Source of the DNA: Phoenix dactylifera
Lineage: Eukaryota; Streptophyta; Magnoliopsida; Arecales; Arecaceae
DNA length: 64,000 nt
NCBI RefSeq assembly: GCF_009389715.1
Contig: NC_052395.1
Location: 26,069,670 to 26,133,669, forward strand
Reading direction: 5' to 3'
Shown here: positions 24,300-34,867 of the stretch, piece after piece
Layout: every line of letters begins with the position of its first letter
How positions within the stretch are numbered: the first letter of the stretch is position 1
Made by a program: the position numbers and the translations under genes
The notes under the pieces: generated by a model
Seen by the model: the letters and a program-made list of their open reading frames with translations, nothing else
What the model was told of the DNA's origin: nothing
Database searches by the model: none

Positions 24300-25045
24300 T
24301 CCGTGATTGGCAACAAACTGGATTCTTCTCTGGCCGGCGTCCCCCAAGGAACGGACTCTGAGCAGAGGAGCGTCTTTAGTCGCCAGGCGAAGTTCACAGC
24401 CTCGGCGTAAGAACGCTCACGGTACCGGGTACCCATTTAATTCATGTCTTTACGTTCTTATTTACTTTCATTCTTGGTTAATTAATTACCTAAATGAACC
24501 CCCGACTGACGTCGAGGCACCTGGTCGGGCCAATCATCGCTCGGCCTCACCCCTTCAATATGCACCGTTTAAATAGCAAGCTTGGTTTATACCGTCAGCT
24601 CGATGAATCCCCATCATGAGCTGACGGGCGCTCAACCCGTTCGTCGGAAGAAGTCCGATCATCCGCCCCGGCAACTCGAGGTCCGGACTCACCTTACTAA
24701 AAATTCCAAGTCCTAGGGCTCGGTCGAATTCTGAGCTAAGCTCGGAAAAACTCCCCCGAGCCTAAACACAAGTCCAACTATGGCGGACGAAGTTGGGACC
24801 ATAGAGCCCATGTCCTTGGATCCTAAAGTGGATCCAAGCAGAGAAACCTAGGTCTACCAAAGAGAAAAACAAGGCGTTTGCAAGTTACGAAAAATATATG
24901 CATATTCATTTCAAAAAATCCGTAGGCTAAGTACAAAGTTCGGGCTCGGCCTTAACAAGTGCGGAGGCCATCCCGTCTTACAAAAAAAAAAAAACTATGC
25001 TAAGGCTCGGGCTCGGCGACTTCAGGAGTAGCCGGCTCGGCGGTC
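24300..25045. other. gypsy non-coding segment and end of the antisense ORF
   Basis: Between the tandem array and the copia insertion. 25000-25045 holds the last codons and stop of the antisense ORF on the minus strand. Confidence 0.6.
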
Positions 25046-25050
25046 AAGGC
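25046..25050. repeat. target site duplication AAGGC, left
   Basis: AAGGC directly before the copia 5' LTR, repeated at 34863-34867 after the 3' LTR. Confidence 0.95.
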
Positions 25051-26429
25051 TGAAAGAGTAGATGCCCTATAAGCCAATCATTTGATGGGTTTCTCTTTGT
25101 AATCCTCCAAATCATGTACTTTGACACTCGATATATATCAATAAAGGCATTGTGTTTCATCATTTGCTGCTTATCTATTTTATTATTGGATGATGAACCC
25201 CATAAATTAGGACATTGGTTTTAGGGTTATGATGAGATCATACCAGTGAGACCTAAAATCCTAAAATCCTAATTTAGAATATTCCCAGTCAAATTGGTAT
25301 ATTGAGTCGGGGATCAATATTACCGGAAAGACTGGCACATCTTATGTATGCTCAATGTAGAGGGTGATTGATCTCACAATCACTTGTGTGAGACACTAAT
25401 ACAAAGATGTGGGTGCTCATTAGAGGAATGAGTTCACTGAAATGACCAGCCATGAGAACATCTTATGGATTCTTACTTAATTATCAAAAGATGGTTCTCA
25501 TAGTGGGAGTTGTGCAAGTGATCCTTAGACCTGAGATCACCATGGTACCTTGTGCACTTGAAGCTATGTTTTGGTTTACCCTCATTCACGACATTGCGTT
25601 GTGTACGGGGTATTCTGGATATGGTGGATTTTGTACGAAGGTTGTGAGTAGGTCAACAAGGAATCAGTCACTTCTAGTAAGAGAAGGTAACATCCTACTT
25701 ACTCTAATCTTATGATGATTCAAGAAGCCTTTGATCAAAGCAAAATGAATATTAGAAAGAGTTTCTAATGTTTCATTGTTTGAATTATCATATAAAAGAT
25801 TGAGAGAGACATGAATAAGTGATTGAGTTTGATATTGATCCATACTCGAGCACTTATTCAGGATGTAGTATGACTGAGGGATTGAATTGCACAGTAACTT
25901 TCCACTGAAGGGTATGTTTGGATTTGTCCAATACATTCCTCATCTTCCGGGTAGACATGATACGTTGCTAGACGTCAATCATGTCTTGTGGGTTGATCGG
26001 ATCAAAGAGTTTGATTAGATCAAAGCATCAGAAAGGTTCTGATTGCTAAGTCAGGTTTAGCACTAAATTGAACCTAAATTGGATTAGAGGTATTCTAATC
26101 AGGTTAGGTCAACTTGCACCTGCACCTACTGCTGGCTAAGATAAGGAACCCAATGGGTCACACACAAGGGAATTGATCAAGGGTCTAATTGGATTAGATC
26201 ATGTTTGCAAGATGAACATGCTAGCACGTGTTGCAAACCCTAGCTCCTGATTCGAATTAAATTCGAATATGATTCTTAGATTAGGTTGATCTAATATGAT
26301 TAGATCATGACCTAATATGGGTTAGCCAAGAGTTGAAACCCATTTGGCTTTAATTAGACCTGATTTGATTAGGTTTAATGTTTTCTTTAAGTTGGTTAAA
26401 CCCAATTGGATTGGGTTTGATAGGGCCTT

Positions 26430-26745
26430 CACTTCTGGACCATTGGATCGCTTCCTGGATGAAGGATCTGGTCCACTGGTTGGCGCCTTCATCTGGACCA
26501 TTGGATGGCTTCCTGGATGAAGGATCTGGTCCACTGGTTAGCGCCTGAAACTGGACCACTGGATGGCTCTCTGGATGAAAGATCTGGACCGTTGCTCAGC
26601 GCCTGAATCTGGACCACTGGATGGCTCTCTGGATGAAAGATCTGGACCGTTGCTCAGCGCCTGAATCTGGACCACTGGATGGCACCCTGGATGATGATGC
26701 CCTGATCTGGACCATTAGATGGCGCCTAGATCTGGACCATTGGCT
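26430..26745 (+). repeat. tandem repeat inside copia LTR
   Basis: About five imperfect copies of a 53-69-bp unit around ATCTGGACCA(C/T)TGGATGGC and CTGGATGAAAGATCTGGACC. The same array lies at 33872-34187 in the 3' LTR. Confidence 0.85.
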
Positions 26746-26925
26746 TTGGTTCACTGCATTTGGGCCCTTGGATCATCAGGATTTAAGAGGGAGATGTGAG
26801 AAAGAAGTTGATACACCCTTCTCCTTAGCACCCCATCATGATGGGATGCATCTCTTGGCACATGCCTCATCATGATGAGGTGTGTGGATGGGATGCATCC
26901 CTTTATGATGCATCCCTCCATCTCT

Positions 26926-26933
26926 TATAAATA
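26926..26933 (+). promoter_or_regulatory. TATA box of copia LTR
   Basis: TATAAATA after a run of short palindromes (CATCATGATG and GGATGCATCC). Transcription would start near 26955. The same box lies at 34368-34375. Confidence 0.7.
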
Positions 26934-27421
26934 AGGAGGTGCCTTGGGGTTCTAAAGATCATCCAAGAAAAAGCCTCTCCTTCTCTCTCCCTTATCCCTT
27001 CTTTCTTACAAGCCTCTCTCTTTTGTCCTAACCCAAGACAAGAGGGTCTTCTTTAGGACAAAAAGGCTAGTGAATGTTTTAGAGGTAGAAAGGAAGAAGG
27101 AAGTGAAGGAAAATCAGCCAATTAAATCCTTTGGAAGGATTGAACAATTAGAATCAAGTTTTGGTGGAGCTAGAGTCTTGAACCCATTCCTGTGTGGATC
27201 AACATCGGAGGGTGAACATTTGGGCACCTTAGGACATCTTCAGATATATTGGATATAGCGTGATAGGTATTCTTCTATACCAAGATTATATTTTCTATAT
27301 TATTTGGTTATACTATTAAGGCGATCTTGGCTTATTAGGGTTTCATATAATGGGTTTTATAAGAAAATTTTATAATCCCGTATCTTCCGCTGCGCCCTAG
27401 GGCACTGGAAAACCCTAACAG

Positions 27422-27434
27422 TGGTATCAGAGCC
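27422..27434 (+). promoter_or_regulatory. copia primer-binding site
   Basis: TGGTATCAGAGCC one base after the 5' LTR, matching the initiator Met-tRNA 3' end used by plant copia elements. Confidence 0.9.
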
Positions 27435-27619
27435 ACCCTTAATCAGTTTAACCAAATGATAATACATACTATTATCTTGATGCTATGAGATAGCTAGGTT
27501 GTTTGTATGCATGATTAGTTTATGCTATGAGATAGTGTTATATTCATGTTGTAGCACAGTATAATTGCTAGTACTAAATTATAGAATGTGCAATGAGACC
27601 AATATAGTAGTATGAAAAT

Positions 27620-27965
27620 TTTGGGCTGACCCATTCTGGAACAATCGACTCAGTTGGTGTCTAGGAAGGAAGCCACAGGTGGTTACTTAATTAGGACCTC
27701 ACTCTGAGTGAGGGGTGCCTCCCACCTGCTTTCCTGGCCAATTATTTGATTGTCTTTTATGGTTGAGCTTAATGTTAGTAAGATACTACTATTTGAAAGC
27801 CCTCACTAAATTCATAATTAAGTCGTAGTGTTAATTGCTTTAAGCTGAGCCATTCTGAATCAATTGACTAAGTTGGTGTCTAGGAAAGAGGCTACAGGTG
27901 GTTATTTAATTAGGACCTTACTAAGTAAGGAGAGCCTCCCATCTGCTTACCTGGCCAACTATTTG
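27620..27965 (+). repeat. direct repeat in copia leader
   Basis: Two copies of a segment of about 100 bp (about 27627-27740 and 27843-27960) sharing TTGGTGTCTAGGAA and ACAGGTGGTTA. Confidence 0.8.
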
Positions 27966-28057
27966 ATTGACCTCCATGGAAAAGCTAATTGCTGATATAA
28001 CACTATAAAGGTCCTTCCTTCATGCTTAGATATTATTATGTCAATATCTACGCTAGC

Positions 28058-28355
28058 TTGTTGTGATTCCCACAAGGCTAGTATTAGGGATTGATATTGT
28101 AATATCTTGGTGCATATGATGCATATGGCATATTTTAATATGTTGCCTTGTTGTGATTCCCACAAGGGCAGCATTATTCAAATATGACTGTATAAAAATG
28201 AAGGGTTTGACTTAACTAGACACAATAGTTTGTTGTGATTCCCACAAGACTATATGTGTGCTAGAGGACAGAATAAAGTTGGGAATTGCATGGGATGCAA
28301 TTGGAAAGAGTTTCCTACCTTTGAACTTATAAGGGCTTGTTGTGATTCCCACAAG
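28058..28355 (+). repeat. four spaced copies of a 19-mer in copia leader
   Basis: TTGTTGTGATTCCCACAAG occurs exactly at 28058-28076, 28148-28166, 28230-28248 and 28337-28355, with different sequence between. With the preceding C/G-T its ends (CTTGT...ACAAG) can pair as a small hairpin. It lies just before gag. Confidence 0.95.
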
Positions 28356-28554
28356 GTCTTTTATAAGAAATTTGGATCTCAACCCCACTAAGAAAATTAG
28401 TATTTTCTCGTTCATCATACTTGAGGGTTATGATATTCGATAAAAATAGTGGGAGTAACAATTAGATAAAAGTCCTTGTCTGATTGAATACATGTCATCA
28501 TGATTGGTCTGCTTATATTAGTGTTCTTTGTAATTATAGATTAATTCTGCAAAA

Positions 28555-31500
28555 ATGGCATCTTCACTCTCACTTAGAGGTATCTTAGATACAAACAAAT
28601 TGACTGGTCCCAACTATGTGGATTGGTTGAGGAATTTAAAGATTGTTCTCACACAAGAAAAACTTTCCTACATTCTTGAAACCCCTGACCTAGGGTCAGC
28701 AGGGGAAGATGCAACTGAGGAGGAATTGGCCACATATCGTATGTGGAAAAATGACAGTTTGACTGTCAAATGTATCATGCTTGCTTCTATGAATAATGAA
28801 TTGCAGAGGCAGCATGATAGCATGGATACTCACTCCATACTCCTTAACTTAAAGGAGCTATATGGTGAGCAGAGCAGAACTGCTAGATATGAGATATCTA
28901 AACAGTTGTTCCGTGCTAGAATGATCGAGGGATCGTCTGTGCAAGACCACTGTTTAAAGGTTATAGACTTAATCACTCGATTAAGTCAACTTGGTTTTGC
29001 TATGGACAGTGAGCTCAGTCAGGATTTGATCCTGCAATCACTACCCGACTCATTCTCGCAGTTTGTCGTGAATTATCACATGAACAAACTGAATTCCTCC
29101 CTGCCTGAGCTTCTAAATATGCTGAAAACAGCAGAGTCTCACATCAAGAAGGACAAGGGTCCGATCCTTCTTGTTGGTGAGAGCTCAAAGAAGAAGTCGG
29201 GCAACAAGGGTTCAAAGAAAAAACTAAACCCTAAGAGTCGCATCAAAAAGAAGAAGGGAAAGAAAATCTCTGGACCCGGTACCTGTTTCCACTGTGGCAA
29301 GACGGGGCATTGGAAAAGAAACTGCAAGAGCTTTCTTGCAAGTGTGAAGCCTGATGCAAGTGTTGCATCAAAAGGTATGTTTTTATTACATGCCAATATG
29401 ACATTAAGTTCTTCTGATTCTAATTCATGGGTATTGGATACCGGTTGTGGTTCTCACATATGCAAATCTTTGCATGGACTGCAGAAAATTAGAAGACTGA
29501 AGAAAGGTGACTTCGAGCTATATGGCGCTGGAGGAGAATCCATCCAGGCTGAAGCTGTTGGCACCTACATACTGGAGCTACCCTCCGGAAAGTTCTTGAA
29601 GCTAGAAGACTGTTATTTTATGCCAAAAATCATTAGAAATGTAATTTCAATTCCTTTGTTGCTTAAGAAAGAATTCGAAATAAATGGAAAGAGCAATGGT
29701 TGCTCTATTTCTTTATCTAATGAGTATTATTGTCATGGCATTATGGAAAATGGTCTTTTAGTATTATGTCTTAATAATGTTATGTTTCATATTGGCAAAG
29801 ATAATAAAAGAAAAAGAGAAAATATTAATAATACCCTCCTCTGGCATTACCGATTAGGTCATATTAGTGAGACAAGGTTACATAAGTTGTATAAAGATAA
29901 ATTCTTTGACCCTTATGATTTTGAATCATTAGGAACTTGTGAATCTTGTCTTATGGGTAAAATGACCAAGTCTCCATTCTCGGGACATGGAGAAAGGGCA
30001 AGTGAGTTGTTAGAACTCGTACACACTGATGTGTGCGGTCCTATGTCAACTCAAGCTAGAGATGGATACTCTTACTTCATCACATTTACTGATGACTTAT
30101 CAAGGTTCGGTTTTGTGTATCTAATGAAACATAAATCCGAAGCCTTTGATAAATTTAAAGAGTATCAAAGTATGGTCGAAAAACAAACTGGAAAGTGTAT
30201 TAAAATCCTTCGATCTGATCGAGGAGGAGAATACCTTTCTAGTGAATTTTTAGACTATCTTAAATTAAAGGGTATACTCTCTGAATGGACACCTCCATAT
30301 ACGCCACAATTAAATGGTGTAGCTGAAAGAAGGAATCGTACCTTATTAGATATGGTACGGTCCATGATGTGCTTCACAAATCTTCCAATTTCCTTCTGGG
30401 GACATGCCCTAGAAACTGCTGCATTAGTATTAAATAGAGTACCATCTAAGTCTGTATCTAGCACTCCATATGAGATATGGAAAGGAAAAAAACCTAATCT
30501 TAAGTATCTTAAGATATGGGGTTGTCATGCTTATGTCAAAAGAAATTTTGGACATAAGCTAAGTGCTAGATCGGACAAATGTATATTTGTAGGTTATCCT
30601 AAAGACAGTTTAGGATATATCTTCTATAATCCTACCGAACAAAAGGTATTTGTTGCTAGGCATGCCACTTTCTTGGAAAAAGAGTTTTTTTTAGAAAAGG
30701 GCAAGGATAGAAGAATTGAACTTGATGAAGTTCAAGACCTACAAGGTGAGACACATAATAATCCTCAACCAGATGTACCCATGGAAGAGGTACAGCCACT
30801 ACACACTACTCCTTTTCGAAGGTCAGAAAGAGTGCGAAATGCACCTGAGAGGTATGGATTTATCATTGAGAATGATGAAGCCCACATCGTTGATAACGAT
30901 GACCCTCTGACCTATTCGGAAGCTGTCAAGAGTAGGGACTCTGACAGATGGTTGGACGCCATGAAATCCGAGATAGATTCTATGTATACAAACCAAGTGT
31001 GGACTTTGGTTGATGCACCTGAGGGAGTGATTCCAATAGGGTGCAAATGGGTATACAAGAAGAAGATAGGAGCTGATGGCCAAGTAGAAACCTACAAGGC
31101 CAGGCTAGTGGCAAAAGGTTTCAGGCAAAAACAAGGCATTGATTATGATGAAACTTTTTCGCCAGTAGCTATGCTCAAATCTATTCGGATTATGCTTGCT
31201 ATAGCTGCATACTATGATTATGAGATCTGGCAGATGGATGTCAAAACCGCCTTCCTTAATGGTCACCTTGAGGAAGAGGTCTATATGACACAGCCAGAGG
31301 GATTTGTCTCAAGAGGGAGAGCAAATCAAGTATGTAGGCTTAAGAAATCCATTTATGGATTAAAGCAGGCATCTAGAAGTTGGAACATCCATTTTGACAT
31401 GATAGTCAAAGAGTTTGGCTTCATTAAAAATATAGATGAACCTTGTGTGTACAAGAAGACTAGTGGGAGTGCTATTGTCTTCTTGATATTATATGTGGAC

Positions 31501-32478
31501 GATATATTGGTCATTGGAAATGATGTTCCAATGATGCAATCGGTCAAGACTTGGCTATCAAAGAAATTTTCCATGAAAGACTTGGGTGAAGCATCCTATA
31601 TACTTGGTATAAGGATCTATAGAGATAGATCTAAAAGGATGCTAGGTTTGTCCCAGTCTAGGTACATTGATAATGTGCTGAAGAGGTTCAACATGGATGG
31701 AAGTAAGAAAGGTTTCTTACCCATAGGACATGGCATACAACTCTCTAGGAAGATGTCTCCTAAGACATCTGAAGAGAGGAATAGAATGAGTTCTATTCCC
31801 TATGCTTCGGCAGTAGGGTCGATCATGTATGCTATGTTATGTACCAGGCCTGATGTAGCTTATGCCTTGGGTATGGTAAGTAGATTTCAGGCAGATCCCG
31901 GGGAGGATCATTGGAAAATTGTGAAAAGCATTCTCAAATACTTGAGAAGGACTAGAGATGTTTTTCTGATTTATGGAGGATCAGAATTGAAACTAGAAGG
32001 CTATTCAGATTCTAGCTTTCAATCTGATCCAGATGATAGCAAGTCAATCTCTGGATATATCTTCACTTTGAATGGTGGAGCTGTGAGTTGGAAAAGTTCC
32101 AAACAGCAAACTGTAGCTGACTCAACTACTGAGGCAGAATACATAGCTGTTAGTGAAGCTGCTAAGGAAGCAGTCTGGATGAAGAAGTTCATCACAGAGC
32201 TGGGTGTAGTTCCTGAGATTGCCGGACCAGTCCCAGTTTATTGCGATAACACTGGAGCAGTTGCACAAGCTAAGGAACCAAGGTCTCATCATAGATCCAA
32301 GCACATTTTGAGACGCTTCCACCTTGTTCGAGAGATAATCGAAAGACAAGACGTCAAGATTGAACGAGTAGACACAAAGAACAATATAGCAGACCCATTT
32401 ACTAAAGCTCTACCACAGCAGCAATTCAATCGTCACCTCGATTGTATGGGGTTAAAATATAAGGGCGATTGGCTTTAG
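28555..32478 (+). CDS. Ty1/copia gag-pol polyprotein
   Basis: Single open frame, 1307 residues, ATG to TAG without breaks. Gag (UBN2-type) takes about 1-240. The zinc knuckle starts at C244 (CFHCGKTGHWKRNC). The aspartic protease DTG is at 295-297. The integrase zinc domain has H431 and C462/C465. The integrase catalytic triad is D492, D555 and E591 (D-35-E spacing). RT follows, with YVDD at 980-983. RNase H occupies about 1140-1260 (DSSFQSD, then STTEAEY). Domain order PR-IN-RT-RH defines copia. All catalytic residues seen are intact. The polyprotein should act in cytoplasmic virus-like particles. Confidence 0.97.
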   Translation: MASSLSLRGILDTNKLTGPNYVDWLRNLKIVLTQEKLSYILETPDLGSAGEDATEEELATYRMWKNDSLTVKCIMLASMNNELQRQHDSMDTHSILLNLKELYGEQSRTARYEISKQLFRARMIEGSSVQDHCLKVIDLITRLSQLGFAMDSELSQDLILQSLPDSFSQFVVNYHMNKLNSSLPELLNMLKTAESHIKKDKGPILLVGESSKKKSGNKGSKKKLNPKSRIKKKKGKKISGPGTCFHCGKTGHWKRNCKSFLASVKPDASVASKGMFLLHANMTLSSSDSNSWVLDTGCGSHICKSLHGLQKIRRLKKGDFELYGAGGESIQAEAVGTYILELPSGKFLKLEDCYFMPKIIRNVISIPLLLKKEFEINGKSNGCSISLSNEYYCHGIMENGLLVLCLNNVMFHIGKDNKRKRENINNTLLWHYRLGHISETRLHKLYKDKFFDPYDFESLGTCESCLMGKMTKSPFSGHGERASELLELVHTDVCGPMSTQARDGYSYFITFTDDLSRFGFVYLMKHKSEAFDKFKEYQSMVEKQTGKCIKILRSDRGGEYLSSEFLDYLKLKGILSEWTPPYTPQLNGVAERRNRTLLDMVRSMMCFTNLPISFWGHALETAALVLNRVPSKSVSSTPYEIWKGKKPNLKYLKIWGCHAYVKRNFGHKLSARSDKCIFVGYPKDSLGYIFYNPTEQKVFVARHATFLEKEFFLEKGKDRRIELDEVQDLQGETHNNPQPDVPMEEVQPLHTTPFRRSERVRNAPERYGFIIENDEAHIVDNDDPLTYSEAVKSRDSDRWLDAMKSEIDSMYTNQVWTLVDAPEGVIPIGCKWVYKKKIGADGQVETYKARLVAKGFRQKQGIDYDETFSPVAMLKSIRIMLAIAAYYDYEIWQMDVKTAFLNGHLEEEVYMTQPEGFVSRGRANQVCRLKKSIYGLKQASRSWNIHFDMIVKEFGFIKNIDEPCVYKKTSGSAIVFLILYVDDILVIGNDVPMMQSVKTWLSKKFSMKDLGEASYILGIRIYRDRSKRMLGLSQSRYIDNVLKRFNMDGSKKGFLPIGHGIQLSRKMSPKTSEERNRMSSIPYASAVGSIMYAMLCTRPDVAYALGMVSRFQADPGEDHWKIVKSILKYLRRTRDVFLIYGGSELKLEGYSDSSFQSDPDDSKSISGYIFTLNGGAVSWKSSKQQTVADSTTEAEYIAVSEAAKEAVWMKKFITELGVVPEIAGPVPVYCDNTGAVAQAKEPRSHHRSKHILRRFHLVREIIERQDVKIERVDTKNNIADPFTKALPQQQFNRHLDCMGLKYKGDWL

Positions 32479-32481
32479 TGC

Positions 32482-32492
32482 AAGTGGGAGAT
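32482..32492 (+). promoter_or_regulatory. copia polypurine tract
   Basis: AAGTGGGAGAT immediately before the 3' LTR. Confidence 0.8.
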
Positions 32493-34862
32493 TGAAAGAG
32501 TAGATGCCCTATAAGCCAATCATTTGATGGGTTTCTCTTTGTAATCCTCCAAATCATGTACTTTGACACTCGATATATATCAATAAAGGCATTGTGTTTC
32601 ATCATTTGCTGCTTATCTATTTTATTATTGGATGATGAACCCCATAAATTAGGACATTGGTTTTAGGGTTATGATGAGATCATACCAGTGAGACCTAAAA
32701 TCCTAAAATCCTAATTTAGAATATTCCCAGTCAAATTGGTATATTGAGTCGGGGATCAATATTACCGGAAAGACTGGCACATCTTATGTATGCTCAATGT
32801 AGAGGGTGATTGATCTCACAATCACTTGTGTGAGACACTAATACAAAGATGTGGGTGCTCATTAGAGGAATGAGTTCACTGAAATGACCAGCCATGAGAA
32901 CATCTTATGGATTCTTACTTAATTATCAAAAGATGGTTCTCATAGTGGGAGTTGTGCAAGTGATCCTTAGACCTGAGATCACCATGGTACCTTGTGCACT
33001 TGAAGCTATGTTTTGGTTTACCCTCATTCACGACATTGCGTTGTGTACGGGGTATTCTGGATATGGTGGATTTTGTACGAAGGTTGTGAGTAGGTCAACA
33101 AGGAATCAGTCACTTCTAGTAAAAGAAGGTAACATCCTACTTACTCTAATCTTATGATGATTCAAGAAGCCTTTGATCAAAGCAAAATGAATATTAGAAA
33201 GAGTTTCTAATGTTTCATTGTTTGAATTATCATATAAAAGATTGAGAGAGACATGAATAAGTGATTGAGTTTGATATTGATCCATACTCGAGCACTTATT
33301 CAGGATGTAGTATGACTGAGGGATTGAATTGCACAGTAACTTTCCACTGAAGGGTATGTTTGGATTTGTCCAATACATTCCTCATCTTCCGGGTAGACAT
33401 GATACGTTGCTAGACGTCAATCATGTCTTGTGGGTTGATCGGATCAAAGAGTTTGATTAGATCAAAGCATCAGAAAGGTTCTGATTGCTAAGTCAGGTTT
33501 AGCACTAAATTGAATCTAAATTGGATTAGAGGTATTCTAATCAGGTTAGGTCAACTTGCACCTGCACCTACTGCTGGCTAAGATAAGGAACCCAATGGGT
33601 CACACACAAGGGAATTGATCAAGGGTCTAATTGGATTAGATCATGTTTGCAAGATGAACATGCTAGCACGTGTTGCAAACCCTAGCTCCTGATTCGAATT
33701 AAATTCGAATATGATTCTTAGATTAGGTTGATCTAATATAATTAGATCATGACCTAATATGGGTTAGCCAAGAGTTGAAACCCATTTGGCTTTAATTAGA
33801 CCTGATTTGATTAGGTTTAATGTTTTCTTTAAGTTGGTTAAACCCAATTGGATTGGGTTTGATAGGGCCTTCACTTCTGGACCATTGGATCGCTTCCTGG
33901 ATGAAGGATCTGGTCCACTGGTTGGCGCCTTCATCTGGACCATTGGATGGCTTCCTGGATGAAGGATCTGGTCCACTGGTTAGCGCCTGAAACTGGACCA
34001 CTGGATGGCTCTCTGGATGAAAGATCTGGACCGTTGCTCAGCGCCTGAATCTGGACCACTGGATGGCTCTCTGGATGAAAGATCTGGACCGTTGCTCAGC
34101 GCCTGAATCTGGACCACTGGATGGCACCCTGGATGATGATGCCCTGATCTGGACCATTAGATGGCGCCTAGATCTGGACCATTGGCTTTGGTTCACTGCA
34201 TTTGGGCCCTTGGATCATCAGGATTTAAGAGGGAGATGTGAGAAAGAAGTTGATACACCCTTCTCCTTAGCACCCCATCATGATGGGATGCATCTCTTGG
34301 CACATGCCTCATCATGATGAGGTGTGTGGATGGGATGCATCCCTTTATGATGCATCCCTCCATCTCTTATAAATAAGGAGGTGCCTTGGGGTTCTAAAGA
34401 TCATCCAAGAAAAAGCCTCTCCTTCTCTCTCCCTTATCCCTTCTTTCTTACAAGCCTCTCTCTTTTGTCCTAACCCAAGACAAGAGGGTCTTCTTTAGGA
34501 CAAAAAGGCTAGTGAATGTTTTAGAGGTAGAAAGGAAGAAGGAAGTGAAGGAAAATCAGCCAATTAAATCCTTTGGAAGGATTGAACAATTAGAATCAAG
34601 TTTTGGTGGAGCTAGAGTCTTGAACCCATTCCTGTGTGGATCAACATCGGAGGGTGAACATTTGGGCACCTTAGGACATCTTCAGATATATTGGATATAG
34701 CGTGATAGGTATTCTTCTATACCAAGATTATATTTTCTATATTATTTGGTTATACTATTAAGGCGATCTTGGCTTATTAGGGTTTCATATAATGGGTTTT
34801 ATAAGAAAATTTTATAATCCCGTATCTTCCGCTGCGCCCTAGGGCACTGGAAAACCCTAACA
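32493..34862 (+). repeat. copia 3' LTR (2370 bp)
   Basis: Partner of 25051-27420; same length and about three base differences. TATA box at 34368-34375. Confidence 0.97.
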
Positions 34863-34867
34863 AAGGC
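34863..34867. repeat. target site duplication AAGGC, right
   Basis: Matches 25046-25050. Confidence 0.95.

Larger units (their letters stand above)
25051..27420 (+). repeat. copia 5' LTR (2370 bp)
   Basis: Same length as 32493-34862 and nearly identical. It holds a 60-70-bp tandem repeat at about 26430-26745 and a TATA box at 26926. Short ORFs inside it are not genes. Confidence 0.97.
25051..34862 (+). mobile_element. intact young Ty1/copia retrotransposon
   Basis: 9812 bp: two 2370-bp LTRs (TGAAAGAG...CCTAACA), primer site, 1.1-kb leader, one open gag-pol of 1307 codons, purine tract, 3' LTR. AAGGC duplications flank it. I count only about three LTR differences by eye (near 25681, 26077 and 26297 against 33123, 33519 and 33739). 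Everything needed for movement appears present, so it may still be active. The lineage within copia was not decided. Confidence 0.97.

Noticed and set aside
23457-24410. 317-codon ORF and several 60-codon minus ORFs in the tandem array
   Set aside because: They arise because the 104-bp unit lacks stops in several frames; the repeat explains them fully.
25452-27258. Short ORFs in the copia LTR, repeated at 32894-34700
   Set aside because: Both LTRs carry them and none shows a protein family; the LTR is non-coding.
28058-28355. CRISPR-like array of the 19-mers
   Set aside because: Only four copies with uneven spacing of 82-107 bp inside a retrotransposon leader.
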